A stretch of DNA of 64,000 bases from Desmonostoc vinosum HA7617-LM4 (lineage in GTDB: Bacteria > Cyanobacteriota > Cyanobacteriia > Cyanobacteriales > Nostocaceae), in assembly GCA_019359515.1 (NCBI GenBank), contig JAHHHC010000004.1, positions 237,070-301,069 of the forward strand, written 5' to 3'. A program made the translations under genes and the position numbers. Within the stretch, counting starts at the first letter, position 1, and each line of letters opens with the position of its first letter. The notes under the pieces were generated by a model that saw only the letters and a program-made list of their open reading frames with translations, did no database searches and had not been told where the DNA came from. Positions 32,396 through 41,174 of this stretch are shown one piece after another.

Positions 32396-32645
32396 TAATT
32401 CGTAATTCGTAATGACGCTATCGCGGACTCGCTACCGCTGCGAAGCGCGTAATTAAGTTTTGTAATGGGGATTGAGCGCAAAGTCACTCTTTGGGTTTCC
32501 TCCTCACTGACGGCAGTTGTTCATGGGGGAAACCACGCCACTTGCTTCAATCCGGGAAACCCGTCCAACGCAGTGGCTCCCCAAGATCACACTGCCTCAA
32601 CTTTGTAAGACCCCAACATAAAACTTGCCGATTATTGAACCGGGG
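32396..32645. repeat. Composite repeat, second copy, with nested insertion
   Basis: AATTCGT heptamers, a short GACGCT block, then AAGTTTTGTAATGGGG at 32455-32470. The matching arm CCCCAACATAAAACTT is at 32611-32626, about 140 bases away, because a GC-rich unit shared with 12130-12225 sits between them. In the copy at 25703-25740 the arms are only six bases apart. Confidence 0.7.
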
Positions 32646-33341
32646 GACTTATACCCACGGAACTTATTAACCTTTTCGCGGTGTACAGAGTTTTTTCACC
32701 AAATTAAATAGGAGTGCTATATATAAGTAAAAGTGTATATTCAGCACAACCAAATATCTGTTTTTATTGAGCATAGCTAAACCAAAATTATCTAGAGACG
32801 TGCCATTGTACGTCTTAATCTCAATATGCAGGCATATAAAGTGATAAACCAAGCTTTTCATTAAAAAACCTGATATTACGGTAAATTCCTTGCTCAAATA
32901 AAAAAATCACTGTATTTTTGAGAATAGCTTTTGTAAAAAGCTCAACAAAATTCCCTAGCACTGAAAAAGCGTCGCCTTAATTTGATTTATTAAGGTGCAT
33001 AAACCTTTGCTGTTGACATTAACAAAAAAAACATATTTGGACTTAAAGACAACAGGAAACAGGGAATAGGAAGGGTCTAAATCCTCTCCCAATCACATTT
33101 CACTTTAAAAAAGGAGGCTGATTCGATTAAGGAATGAGACAACAAAAGTTTACTGTTCCCTGTTAAGAGTTCCCTGTTACCTCCGAGGCAACAGTCTCGG
33201 TGAATGCTATTCAGTAATTCATGTCCAATCGATAATTGCAACCATTGCAACTACAACATTAAGGTTCTCTCACGACTTAGCTAGAGGGATAGCTTTGCTA
33301 TTAGTAGCACAAACCTTTGTTTGCACAAGGAAAGTATTTCT
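32646..33341. other. Gene-free stretch upstream of the RTX protein
   Basis: No credible gene. It includes a TAGAGACG-family palindrome at 32793-32817 (TAGAGACGTGCCATTGTACG plus TCTTA) and short GGGAACAGG runs. The 76-codon minus-strand frame at 32667-32897 crosses that palindrome and has no coding character. The promoter of the RTX gene should be in the last 200 bases. Confidence 0.5.
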
Positions 33342-35912
33342 ATGGCTATTTTTACCGTAAATAACACTGACGATAGTGGCTCTGGCTCATTACGTCAAGC
33401 TCTTTTAGATGCTAATGCAGCTGCTGGTGCTGATACAATCACTTTTGCAGGTGATATCTTTAGTGATACTAATCCAGATACTATCACCCTCACATCTGGA
33501 GAATTGGAAATTACCGATGATGTAGACTTAGAAGGAACTGGAGCTTCTAACCTGGCAATCAGTGGTAATAATACATCTAGGGTATTCTCTATTAGTACAA
33601 GTGGTAAGAATGTCACTATTGACGCTTTAACTATTACTGAAGGTAAAAATGAGTTTGGTTCTGGTGGAGCAATCAATAATTTTGGTAGCACTCTAATTAT
33701 CACCAATAGCAGCATTAGCGACAGCACAGCGTCAAACGGTGCTGGCATTGGTAATAGCGCAGGTGGCACACTGACCTTAATTAATAGCACTATCTCTGGT
33801 AATCAAGCGACAGTATCCTCTGGTGGCATTGCTAATGCTGGTAGCACTCTCAACCTCATTAACAGTACTATTTCTGGCAACACAGCAGGCGACAACGGTG
33901 GTGGTATTGGTGTTTTTGATAGCTTCTTAGCAGGCTTATTTAGCACAGTTATAATCAGTAATAGCACCCTGAGCAATAACACAGCTGATAGCGATAACAG
34001 TGGTTCAGGCGACGGTGGGGGAGTTTTTAGCAGCAGTAGTGGCAGTTTTAATGCCCAAAACACCATCATTGCCGGCAACTTTGATACTAGTAACGAAGCG
34101 CCTGATATTTATGGCAATATTACAGGCAATGCCCATAACCTCATTGGCACGATCGCAGGTGTATCAGGAACCATCGGTACTGGTACCGACATTGTTAACG
34201 CCAACCCCGGACTTGCAGCTTTAGCAAACAACGGTGGGTCTACAGCTACTCATGCTTTAATCCTCAACAGTCCGGCAATTAACGCTGGTAATAACGTCTT
34301 CATTCCTAGTGAAATTACTACAGACCAACGTGGTACAGGTTACAGCAGAATTCAGGGCAGCATAGTAGATATTGGTGCCTATGAAGTGCAAAACACTAGT
34401 CCCATTGCCAATGACGATAGCTTCTCTACTAATGAAAACACAACTTTCACAGGAAACGTTTTGGCTGATAACGGCAGCGGCTTAGATAGCGACCCCGACG
34501 GTGATAGCTTGAGTGTGTCTAAAGTCAATGGCAATACAACTGGAGTCGGTACACCCATTACACTGACATCAGGTGCTATTCTCACCCTTAATAGTGATGG
34601 TAGCTTTGACTACAATGTCAATGGACAGTTTGATACTTTAGGTGTTGGGCAAATTCAAAACGATAGTTTTACCTATACTATCGACGATGGTCAAGGGGGT
34701 ACAGACGACGCTATCGTTAGTATTACTGTTACTGGAGTTAACGATACACCAACTTTGGTACAGGCGATCGCCAACCAAACAACTCTAGAAGACGGTTTCT
34801 TTAGCTTTCAAATCCCCGCTAATACCTTTATTGATATCGATGCCAACGACCAGCTAACTTATAGTGCTGCCCTAGCTAACGGCAACCCTTTGCCCTCATG
34901 GCTAAGCTTTGACTCCAATAGCCTTACCTTTAGTGGCACACCCAGCGACCCAGATATCGGTACTATTAGTATCAAAGTCACTGCTACCGATACGAGTAAT
35001 GCTAGTATCGATGACATTTTTAACCTGACAGTAACTCCTGTCAACGATCCCCCTGTAGCAGGTGATGACAGTTTCAGCAGCAATCGCAACACGCAGATTA
35101 CCCTGACAAGCGCTGAACTTCTCGTTAACGATACTGATGTAGACGGTGGTGTTTTAAGTGTTATTAGTGTTAGTAACGCCGTTAACGGAACTGTTGCTTT
35201 AAATAACAGCGGTAATGTCGTCTTTACCCCAGCTACAAACTTTAGTGGTAACGCTAGCTTCAACTACACCGTTAGCGACGGCAACGGCGGCACTGACCTT
35301 GGTTTAGTCACAGTCGCAGTAGGGATAAATTTCAACGGTACTAACAACAACGATACGCTAAACGGTACCAGCGGCAACGACATTATCAACGGTCTTAACG
35401 GTCAAGATACCATTTACGGCAACGCTGGTAACGATACCCTCGTCGGCGGTAATGGAGACGATAAACTTTATGGCGGTACCGGAGACGATAAACTCTATGG
35501 TGGTACTGGTCAAGACGAACTGCGCGGTGAAGCTAATAACGATCGCTTAGAAGGCGACAACGGCGATGATAAACTCTATGGTGGCGACGGTAACGACATC
35601 CTTTCGGGAGGTAGGGGTCAAGACTTACTCTTGGGCGATGCCGGTAACGATATTCTCAATGGCGGTAAAAATGATGATACTCTCACAGGTGGTTTAGATA
35701 GCGACATCTTTGTATTAGCTAAAGCCGCTGGCAGAGATATCATTACCGACTTTAACTTAGGTCAAAGTGATAAACTCGGCTTATCTGGTGGTCTGACCTT
35801 CAACAATTTGACATTTTCTGGCAGCGATATCCGTGTCGGTAATCAAATTCTTGCAACTCTCACTGGATTTGATACCACTACACTGACACAGAATAACTTT
35901 GTTGTAGTTTGA
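33342..35912 (+). CDS. Secreted RTX protein with right-handed helix and cadherin-like domains
   Basis: From ATG 33342 the product is about 856 residues without a classical signal peptide. Residues 1-340 form a choice-of-anchor/CSLREA-type beta-helix region (TVNNTDDSGSGSLRQALLDA; repeated LINSTISGN units). Residues 340-670 are Ig/cadherin-like modules (NDDSFSTNENTTFTGNVLAD; VTGVNDTP; a dystroglycan-type IDANDQLTYSA region). Residues 680-790 hold about nine RTX calcium-binding nonapeptides (GGNGDDKLYGGTGDDKLYGG and similar), followed by a C-terminal SDIFVLAKAAGRDIITDFNL type I secretion-like end. It should be exported by a TolC-dependent type I system and fold in calcium. It may be a surface adhesin; its role is unknown. 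No HlyB/HlyD pair is adjacent. Confidence 0.9.
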   Translation: MAIFTVNNTDDSGSGSLRQALLDANAAAGADTITFAGDIFSDTNPDTITLTSGELEITDDVDLEGTGASNLAISGNNTSRVFSISTSGKNVTIDALTITEGKNEFGSGGAINNFGSTLIITNSSISDSTASNGAGIGNSAGGTLTLINSTISGNQATVSSGGIANAGSTLNLINSTISGNTAGDNGGGIGVFDSFLAGLFSTVIISNSTLSNNTADSDNSGSGDGGGVFSSSSGSFNAQNTIIAGNFDTSNEAPDIYGNITGNAHNLIGTIAGVSGTIGTGTDIVNANPGLAALANNGGSTATHALILNSPAINAGNNVFIPSEITTDQRGTGYSRIQGSIVDIGAYEVQNTSPIANDDSFSTNENTTFTGNVLADNGSGLDSDPDGDSLSVSKVNGNTTGVGTPITLTSGAILTLNSDGSFDYNVNGQFDTLGVGQIQNDSFTYTIDDGQGGTDDAIVSITVTGVNDTPTLVQAIANQTTLEDGFFSFQIPANTFIDIDANDQLTYSAALANGNPLPSWLSFDSNSLTFSGTPSDPDIGTISIKVTATDTSNASIDDIFNLTVTPVNDPPVAGDDSFSSNRNTQITLTSAELLVNDTDVDGGVLSVISVSNAVNGTVALNNSGNVVFTPATNFSGNASFNYTVSDGNGGTDLGLVTVAVGINFNGTNNNDTLNGTSGNDIINGLNGQDTIYGNAGNDTLVGGNGDDKLYGGTGDDKLYGGTGQDELRGEANNDRLEGDNGDDKLYGGDGNDILSGGRGQDLLLGDAGNDILNGGKNDDTLTGGLDSDIFVLAKAAGRDIITDFNLGQSDKLGLSGGLTFNNLTFSGSDIRVGNQILATLTGFDTTTLTQNNFVVV

Positions 35913-35917
35913 AATTA

Positions 35918-36015
35918 GGGACTGGGGACTGGGGACTGGGGACTGGGGACTGGGGAATTGTCATTTGTTATTGATTATTCTCCGTGTCCCCGCGTCCCCG
36001 CGTCCCCGCGTCCCC
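35918..36015. repeat. ACTGGGG and CCCGCGT heptamer arrays
   Basis: About five copies of GGGGACT at 35920-35954, then about four copies of CCCGCGT at 35978-36013, fill the space between the RTX gene and the convergent thioredoxin-NHL gene. Confidence 0.85.
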
Positions 36016-36030
36016 TCCACTCCCCACTCC

Positions 36031-37539
36031 CTAAACTGGTACGCAAACATTTGGCGCACATAAACCAGGAAATTGTAGCGTCGTTACCTCTAGGGTATTT
36101 AAATCTACGCGGCGTATGGCATGGTTATTGGTATCACTAATATATAGATGTGAGGCGATCGCACTCAATCCTGAAGGTTCAAAAAAGCGCGAATTTTTAC
36201 CTTGTCCATCTTGCAAACCAACAGAACCATCACCTAAAACTGTTTGACAATTTCCTGTCTTGGGACTGACTAATTTAATTTTGTGATTGTAGGTATCAGC
36301 TACCCAAATGTAATTCTGTATATATTCCACTCCCAAACAATGTTGCAAACGCACATCAAAACCTCGTCCATCAACATCGCCAAAGCCAAATAACTCTCCA
36401 CTACCGCAAACAGTCCGTACTTGGTACGGTTCCACTACTCCCACACCACGAATGGAACTGACCTCACTATCAGCAATGTATAATTCCTGACCATCTGTAG
36501 TTATGCCACTAGGTTGAGCAAAAGTAGATTCGATCAGCGAACCATCAACACAAGCTTCTGCACCAGTACCAGCATAAGTTTTAATTATGCCAGTTGCTAG
36601 ATTCATTTCCCAGATTTGATGAGGCCCCGCCATGGCAATAAACAAAGTATTCTCTACTTTCACCAAATCCCAAGGAGAATTCAACGCAGTTCCTAAACCA
36701 ACACCCCCGTGAGGATGGATATTACGGCTTTGTTCACCCGTCCCCGCGATAGTTTCAACTACCTGGCGTTTGAAATCAACTTGCCGCACAGCATGATTTT
36801 CTGTATCAGCAACATAAAGAATTTGAGTTTTTCCATCAAATGCCATCCCTTGGGGTGCAAAAAACTGTACTTCATGAAACCCACCATCTATAAAACCAGA
36901 TTCTCCAGTACCAATTAGATGTAAAATTCCTCCATCAAAATTACTCATGACAATTCGATGATGTCCAGAGTCAGCGATGAATAAACCCGCATTTGTAGCT
37001 AAAACTTTTCCCGGGAAAGCTAGCGGTGTAATTAAAGGTTGGTGCTGTTTTTCTAAAGTCAAGCTGAGTTCTTGAAAATTAATCGTACCTTGCTCACGGT
37101 GTTGATCAATTAACTGTTGAATGAATTGATCTAAAAACTCACGCTTACCCTCGCCAGAAACATAGTGAATTACATAACCTTCCGGGTCAATAATCATTAA
37201 TGTTGGCCATGCGCGTACAGCATACTCTTGCCAAACCCGAAAGCCTTGATCAACTAAAACTGCATGTTCAATGTCATATCGAAGAATCGCTTGGCGAATA
37301 TTTTCGCTTTCCTGTTCATTATCAAATTTGGCTGAATGAACACCAATAACTGTTAAGCTATCTTGATATTTTCGTTCTAAATATTTTAAATATGGCAAAA
37401 TATGCAGACAATTAATACAACAGTACGTCCAAAAATCTAAGATGATAATTCTGCCCTTAAGCTGCTTAATAGATAAGGGTTTATCTGTATTCAACCACAG
37501 ATAATCTTGAGGTAATTCTGGCGCTCTAACACGAGGCAT
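36031..37539 (-). CDS. Thioredoxin-fold NHL-repeat protein (NHLRC2-like)
   Basis: The 502-residue protein joins an N-terminal thioredoxin-like domain (residues about 1-150) with the redox motif WTYCCINC to a six-bladed NHL beta-propeller (about 165-495). Propeller repeats are visible as LFIADSGHHRIVM, ILYVADTENHAVRQVD, ELYIADSEVSSIRG, IWVADTYNHKIKLV and LYISDTNNHAIRRVD. The arrangement is that of NHLRC2, which is conserved from bacteria to animals with unclear function. No signal peptide is visible, so it is likely cytoplasmic. It is monocistronic and convergent with the RTX gene. Confidence 0.92.
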   Translation of the reverse strand: MPRVRAPELPQDYLWLNTDKPLSIKQLKGRIIILDFWTYCCINCLHILPYLKYLERKYQDSLTVIGVHSAKFDNEQESENIRQAILRYDIEHAVLVDQGFRVWQEYAVRAWPTLMIIDPEGYVIHYVSGEGKREFLDQFIQQLIDQHREQGTINFQELSLTLEKQHQPLITPLAFPGKVLATNAGLFIADSGHHRIVMSNFDGGILHLIGTGESGFIDGGFHEVQFFAPQGMAFDGKTQILYVADTENHAVRQVDFKRQVVETIAGTGEQSRNIHPHGGVGLGTALNSPWDLVKVENTLFIAMAGPHQIWEMNLATGIIKTYAGTGAEACVDGSLIESTFAQPSGITTDGQELYIADSEVSSIRGVGVVEPYQVRTVCGSGELFGFGDVDGRGFDVRLQHCLGVEYIQNYIWVADTYNHKIKLVSPKTGNCQTVLGDGSVGLQDGQGKNSRFFEPSGLSAIASHLYISDTNNHAIRRVDLNTLEVTTLQFPGLCAPNVCVPV

Positions 37540-37600
37540 AATTAATTCGTAATTCGTAATGACGCTCCTTCGTTGCTACCGCTAACGCTAACGTAATTCG
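37540..37600. repeat. AATTCGT heptamers with GACGCT block
   Basis: A short copy of the AATTCGT/GACGCT composite repeat lies in the divergent space between the NHL gene and the glutaminase gene, close to where their promoters would be. Confidence 0.7.
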
Positions 37601-37660
37601 TAATTTTGGACAATTATTTATCTAACAATTCCTTATTCCCCACTCCCCATTCCCCATTCA

Positions 37661-38575
37661 ATGAAAGCACTTAACACACTGACCAACACTGAGTTACTCA
37701 CGTGGGTGCAACAAGCTAAAACTGAAACTATCAAAGGACGGGTTACTGAACGCATTTCGCAATTAGCTTTGGCTGATCCCCGATGGTTTGCGGTTCAAGT
37801 TGTTTGTAAATTTGGGCAAACTTACAGCCAAGGAGATACAAATTGTGTATTTCCGCTGATGAGTGTTATTAAACCTTTTTCTTTACTCTATTTGTTAGAA
37901 CATTTAGGAACTGAAAGCGTTCTTAGATGGGTTGGGGTTGAACCATCAGATGCGCCTTTCAATTCTATCGAGCAATTAGCCGCCGATGGTGGATATCCTC
38001 GCAATCCGATGATTAATAGTGGGGCGATCGCTCTTGCTGATAAACTACCAGGAAAAGATGCTCGCGATCGCACTCAAAAATTATGTCAATGGCTCAATCA
38101 ATTAGCAGGTTGTCAGCTACAGCTAGATGAGGTCATGCTAGCCTCAGTCAGAGCTGCAAACTCAAAAGTTAATCGAGCGATCGCTAATTATCTTACTGAA
38201 AAAGGACATCTCGAAAATCTCGAAACAGCTATTGACACTTACGAGCAAATATGCTGTTTATCGGGACGAGTAGCAGATTTATCTCTTCTAGGAAAACTTC
38301 TGGCTTGTGAGAGTGGCTTATTAAACTTAGAACAGCGTCAAATCGTCAACGCCGTCATGTTGACCTGCGGTTTATATGCAGATTCTGCTCAATATGCAGT
38401 GAAAATTGGTTTACCAATGAAATCTGGTATTAGTGGGGGGTTGTTAGCAATAGTACCGGGTGAAGGTGCGATCGCCTGTTATAGTCCTGCCTTAGATGAT
38501 ACAGGTAATCCCATAGCTGCGATCGTCTTAGTTGAGACTTTATCCCGGAGATTACAGCTCAGCATATTTAGCTAA
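37661..38575 (+). CDS. glsA: Glutaminase A
   Basis: The 304-residue protein matches beta-lactamase-like glutaminases, which hydrolyse glutamine to glutamate and ammonia. The catalytic S68-x-x-K71 is in VFPLMSVIKPFSLLYLLEHLG (split here at 20: VFPLMSVIKP / FSLLYLLEHLG). Other conserved blocks are GYPRNPMINSGAIALA, NSKVNRAIANYL, and MKSGISGGLLAIVPGEGAIA. Length is typical. The ATG at 37661 gives MKALNTLTNTELL. It stands alone between repeats. Confidence 0.95.
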   Translation: MKALNTLTNTELLTWVQQAKTETIKGRVTERISQLALADPRWFAVQVVCKFGQTYSQGDTNCVFPLMSVIKPFSLLYLLEHLGTESVLRWVGVEPSDAPFNSIEQLAADGGYPRNPMINSGAIALADKLPGKDARDRTQKLCQWLNQLAGCQLQLDEVMLASVRAANSKVNRAIANYLTEKGHLENLETAIDTYEQICCLSGRVADLSLLGKLLACESGLLNLEQRQIVNAVMLTCGLYADSAQYAVKIGLPMKSGISGGLLAIVPGEGAIACYSPALDDTGNPIAAIVLVETLSRRLQLSIFS

Positions 38576-38648
38576 AAGTTGACGCGATAAATCACACAAC
38601 TCAAGCATGAAAATATTTCTTCCCCCATTCACCATTCCCTATTCCCTT

Positions 38649-40478
38649 TCATTTCACAATCACGGGTTTCTGTTGTTGAGGTTGTGCTGTATTTTCTAAC
38701 TCTGGGGGTGCAGGAGACTCAATAATCTCTGGTAATGTTGGAGATACAACGGGTGATAGTTCTGGCGTGGGGCGGGGACGGCGTTGGAAAAATCCCCAAA
38801 ATTTAGGTTTTTCTGGAATCGGCGTTGATTCAGGTGCTTTAGATACCTCTGGCTTTGCTTCTGGAGTAATTTCTACGGTTTCCCCTTGCTCCTTACTCCC
38901 TGTTTCCTGCTTATTAGTAACCTCTGGTTTTGGTTCTGGAGTAATTTCTACTGATGGTGTAGTTGATTGCGGTACAGGAGGTTCAATAACTTCTGTTGGT
39001 GTAGGAGATAAACTAGGACTTGGCTGACGCTGAAAAAATTTGCCAAATTTCTTCTTTTCTGGCTGAATTATCTGTATTTCTGGTAATTCACTTTTCTGAG
39101 GTGCAGGTGTGATTTCTGGTTGTTCAATTACCTGTTTTTCTGGTAATTCACTCTTTTGAGGTGTAGGTGTTATCTCTGGTAGCGGCGGAGTTAGTTGTGG
39201 TATGGGTGACTCAATAACCTCTGGCAATGTGGGAGGTAAGCTAGGGGATGGCTGAACACTAGGACGAGAGCGACGGTTGAAAAATCCCCCAAATCTTGGT
39301 TTTTCAGGCTCAGGGGTTTCTTTTTTGGGTAACTCAGTTGCTTGAGGTTGAGGCGTTACCTCTAGTTGTGGTGTTTCAGTTGGCTGTATTTGAGGTACTT
39401 CTGGGACTTCAGTTTCTGGCGTGGGCTGTTTTTCTTCTACCTCTGGTTCTGGAGTTATTTCCACACTAGGCGTGGGCGTGGGTTGAATAACTGATGGTTT
39501 GACAGTATAACTTTGCCCCACAATGCCACGCACTTGATTCGCTTTCAGTTCTCCTCTGACAATTTTCGCTAGAGTGTCTTTACCTTTGGGTTGGTAGTTA
39601 ATCAATCTAACTGTTGTGTTGAAGTCATTTTTTACAGGATTGCCTTGATTATCCAGAAATTCTAGTTTCATCCAGTTTTTACCACGTTGGAAGCCCTTAA
39701 GGTAAACTGCTTGCCAGCGGTCAAAAATGAAGCTTTCACCATTGATTGTGCAACGGATGCGCCAATCACTAATTTTATCGTCTGCATTTTCTTGAGCAAC
39801 AAGATGCAGAGGAGCATTAGTTAAGTAAAAGTCCAGTAAAATTGGTTCCGCTCCATAGTTGCCTTGAGGATGGCTGTAAGTTAGTAAGGGTAAGCTGGGA
39901 TCAGGATTATTGTCGTCAGTTTTAGTAAACACATGAAACGTTGCCTGAGCATAAGCACCTTCATTCTTAAAACTTTCATGCCAAGGGCGAGAAGCAAAAA
40001 CACGTAGAGTGTGAGTCCCTGGAGTCAAGTCTGACAAAACTAGGGGTTGATTCAGGTCATACACAGGTATATAAGGCTGATTATCCAGAATTACATTGAG
40101 ATGAGGCCCTAGTTCTAATTTTGGATCTATAAATATTGGTAAATCTTTAACTTGTAAGCTGACTGTAACTTTATCGTCTTGCAAAACTTCATCAGGTTGT
40201 GGCGTAATAATTGCCACCTGTGGTTGATAAACTTCCAAACTTGGGCGCAGTTCTTGGATAACAGTTGGTGGAGGAACTTCCGAAAATTGCTTAGAAACTT
40301 GCGAAACTTGTGAAGTGCTTTCTCCTTGACCATAAGATACTTCTTGACTACCAGCCTTCTCGCCACAACTGGCTAAAGTTAAGACTAATACTAAGGTTAT
40401 TACCCACCTGAAAAACAGTGATCTTCCAGGGGGAAGTTTCGCTGACACCCGTTTCTGACACAATTTCATGCTATCCAC
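38649..40478 (-). CDS. Proline-rich lipoprotein with three 82-residue-spaced basic repeats
   Basis: The 609-residue protein has a lipoprotein signal (hydrophobic WVITLVLVLTLASC, lipid Cys 38), a folded N-terminal part at about 80-320 with beta-sandwich character (VAIITPQPDEVL; LTPGTHTLRVFASRPW), and a long Pro/Glu/Thr-rich tail. In the tail the motif FGGFFNRRSRPS, FGKFFQRQPSPS and FWGFFQRRPRPT recurs with its first Phe at 396, 478 and 560, an exact 82-residue period. The N-terminal part is conserved in cyanobacteria as far as I can recall, function unknown. It is probably in the periplasmic face of a membrane. The ATG at 40469 is an alternative start. Confidence 0.8.
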   Translation of the reverse strand: MDSMKLCQKRVSAKLPPGRSLFFRWVITLVLVLTLASCGEKAGSQEVSYGQGESTSQVSQVSKQFSEVPPPTVIQELRPSLEVYQPQVAIITPQPDEVLQDDKVTVSLQVKDLPIFIDPKLELGPHLNVILDNQPYIPVYDLNQPLVLSDLTPGTHTLRVFASRPWHESFKNEGAYAQATFHVFTKTDDNNPDPSLPLLTYSHPQGNYGAEPILLDFYLTNAPLHLVAQENADDKISDWRIRCTINGESFIFDRWQAVYLKGFQRGKNWMKLEFLDNQGNPVKNDFNTTVRLINYQPKGKDTLAKIVRGELKANQVRGIVGQSYTVKPSVIQPTPTPSVEITPEPEVEEKQPTPETEVPEVPQIQPTETPQLEVTPQPQATELPKKETPEPEKPRFGGFFNRRSRPSVQPSPSLPPTLPEVIESPIPQLTPPLPEITPTPQKSELPEKQVIEQPEITPAPQKSELPEIQIIQPEKKKFGKFFQRQPSPSLSPTPTEVIEPPVPQSTTPSVEITPEPKPEVTNKQETGSKEQGETVEITPEAKPEVSKAPESTPIPEKPKFWGFFQRRPRPTPELSPVVSPTLPEIIESPAPPELENTAQPQQQKPVIVK

Positions 40479-40533
40479 CCAGTATCTCAGGATTATTTTG
40501 CCTCAAACCGCCCATAGGGAACTATAGCCCAAA

Positions 40534-40890
40534 AGGGGGATTGGGGACTGGGGATTGGGGATTGGGGACTGGGAATTACGCCTGATGTGAATCAAAAACG
40601 CCTCTTATTCTACAAGGGTTTTGAGATTCGCCCAAAATCATTGTTTTGGCACTACCTACCAATTGACAAAAGTTTCAAAACTTAATTCATACCAAACATG
40701 AATTGGGAATTGGGGATTGGAGGCGTTAATTATCATTTGTCCTTTGTCATTGGTTATATTCTCCTCATCCCCCTCATCCCCCTCATCTCCCTCATCTCCC
40801 TCATCCCCAGCCCCCAGTCCCCAGTCCCCAATCCCCAGCCCCCAGTCCCCAATCCCCAGCCCCCAGTCCCCAATCCCCAGCCCCCAAAAC
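40534..40890. repeat. GGGGATT and CCCCAGT/CCCTCAT heptamer arrays upstream of psaA
   Basis: Runs of GGGGACT/GGGGATT at 40534-40572, then CCCTCAT units at 40762-40806 and about twelve CCCCAGY/CCCCAAT units at 40806-40890 occur between the lipoprotein and psaA. Short frames in both strands across this array are artefacts of the repeat. Confidence 0.85.
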
Positions 40891-41174
40891 CATAATTTTT
40901 ACGAATTGTTATTCTTTGTAAATTAAATAGAGAATCTATTGACTTTTTGGACATTAGCTTGACTTCAAAAGCAGAACAGACAAATATTTCAGGGATTTTG
41001 AATTATTGTTAAAATGTCTCCAACAATGTACAAGTGAAGACTCTATAATTCAACAGAAACAACTCTCCACACAGGGTCTTCCATCGCGGCTCCGGTAACA
41101 CTACTGGATCAAGCGAGAACGGTTCTCTTTGTGGTATTCATGATTCCTCATTCCTTATCAAGAGAGGAGGTCGA
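40891..41174 (+). promoter_or_regulatory. psaA upstream region
   Basis: The space before psaA holds no gene. A TTGACT hexamer at 40959 with AATATT 18 bases later is one possible promoter; TAAAAT at 41010 is another -10 candidate. A strong ribosome site AGAGGAGG at 41163-41170 precedes the psaA ATG by four to five bases. The leader from about 41020 is more than 140 bases, which leaves room for post-transcriptional control. I could not place high-light (HLR1) sites with confidence. Confidence 0.35.

Noticed and set aside
32667..32897. 76-codon minus-strand frame before the RTX gene
   Set aside because: Crosses a TAGAGACG palindrome; composition random; no ribosome site.
40698..40954. Proline/serine-rich and glycine/tryptophan-rich frames upstream of psaA
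   Set aside because: Both strands are open only because of the CCCCAGT/CCCTCAT heptamer arrays.
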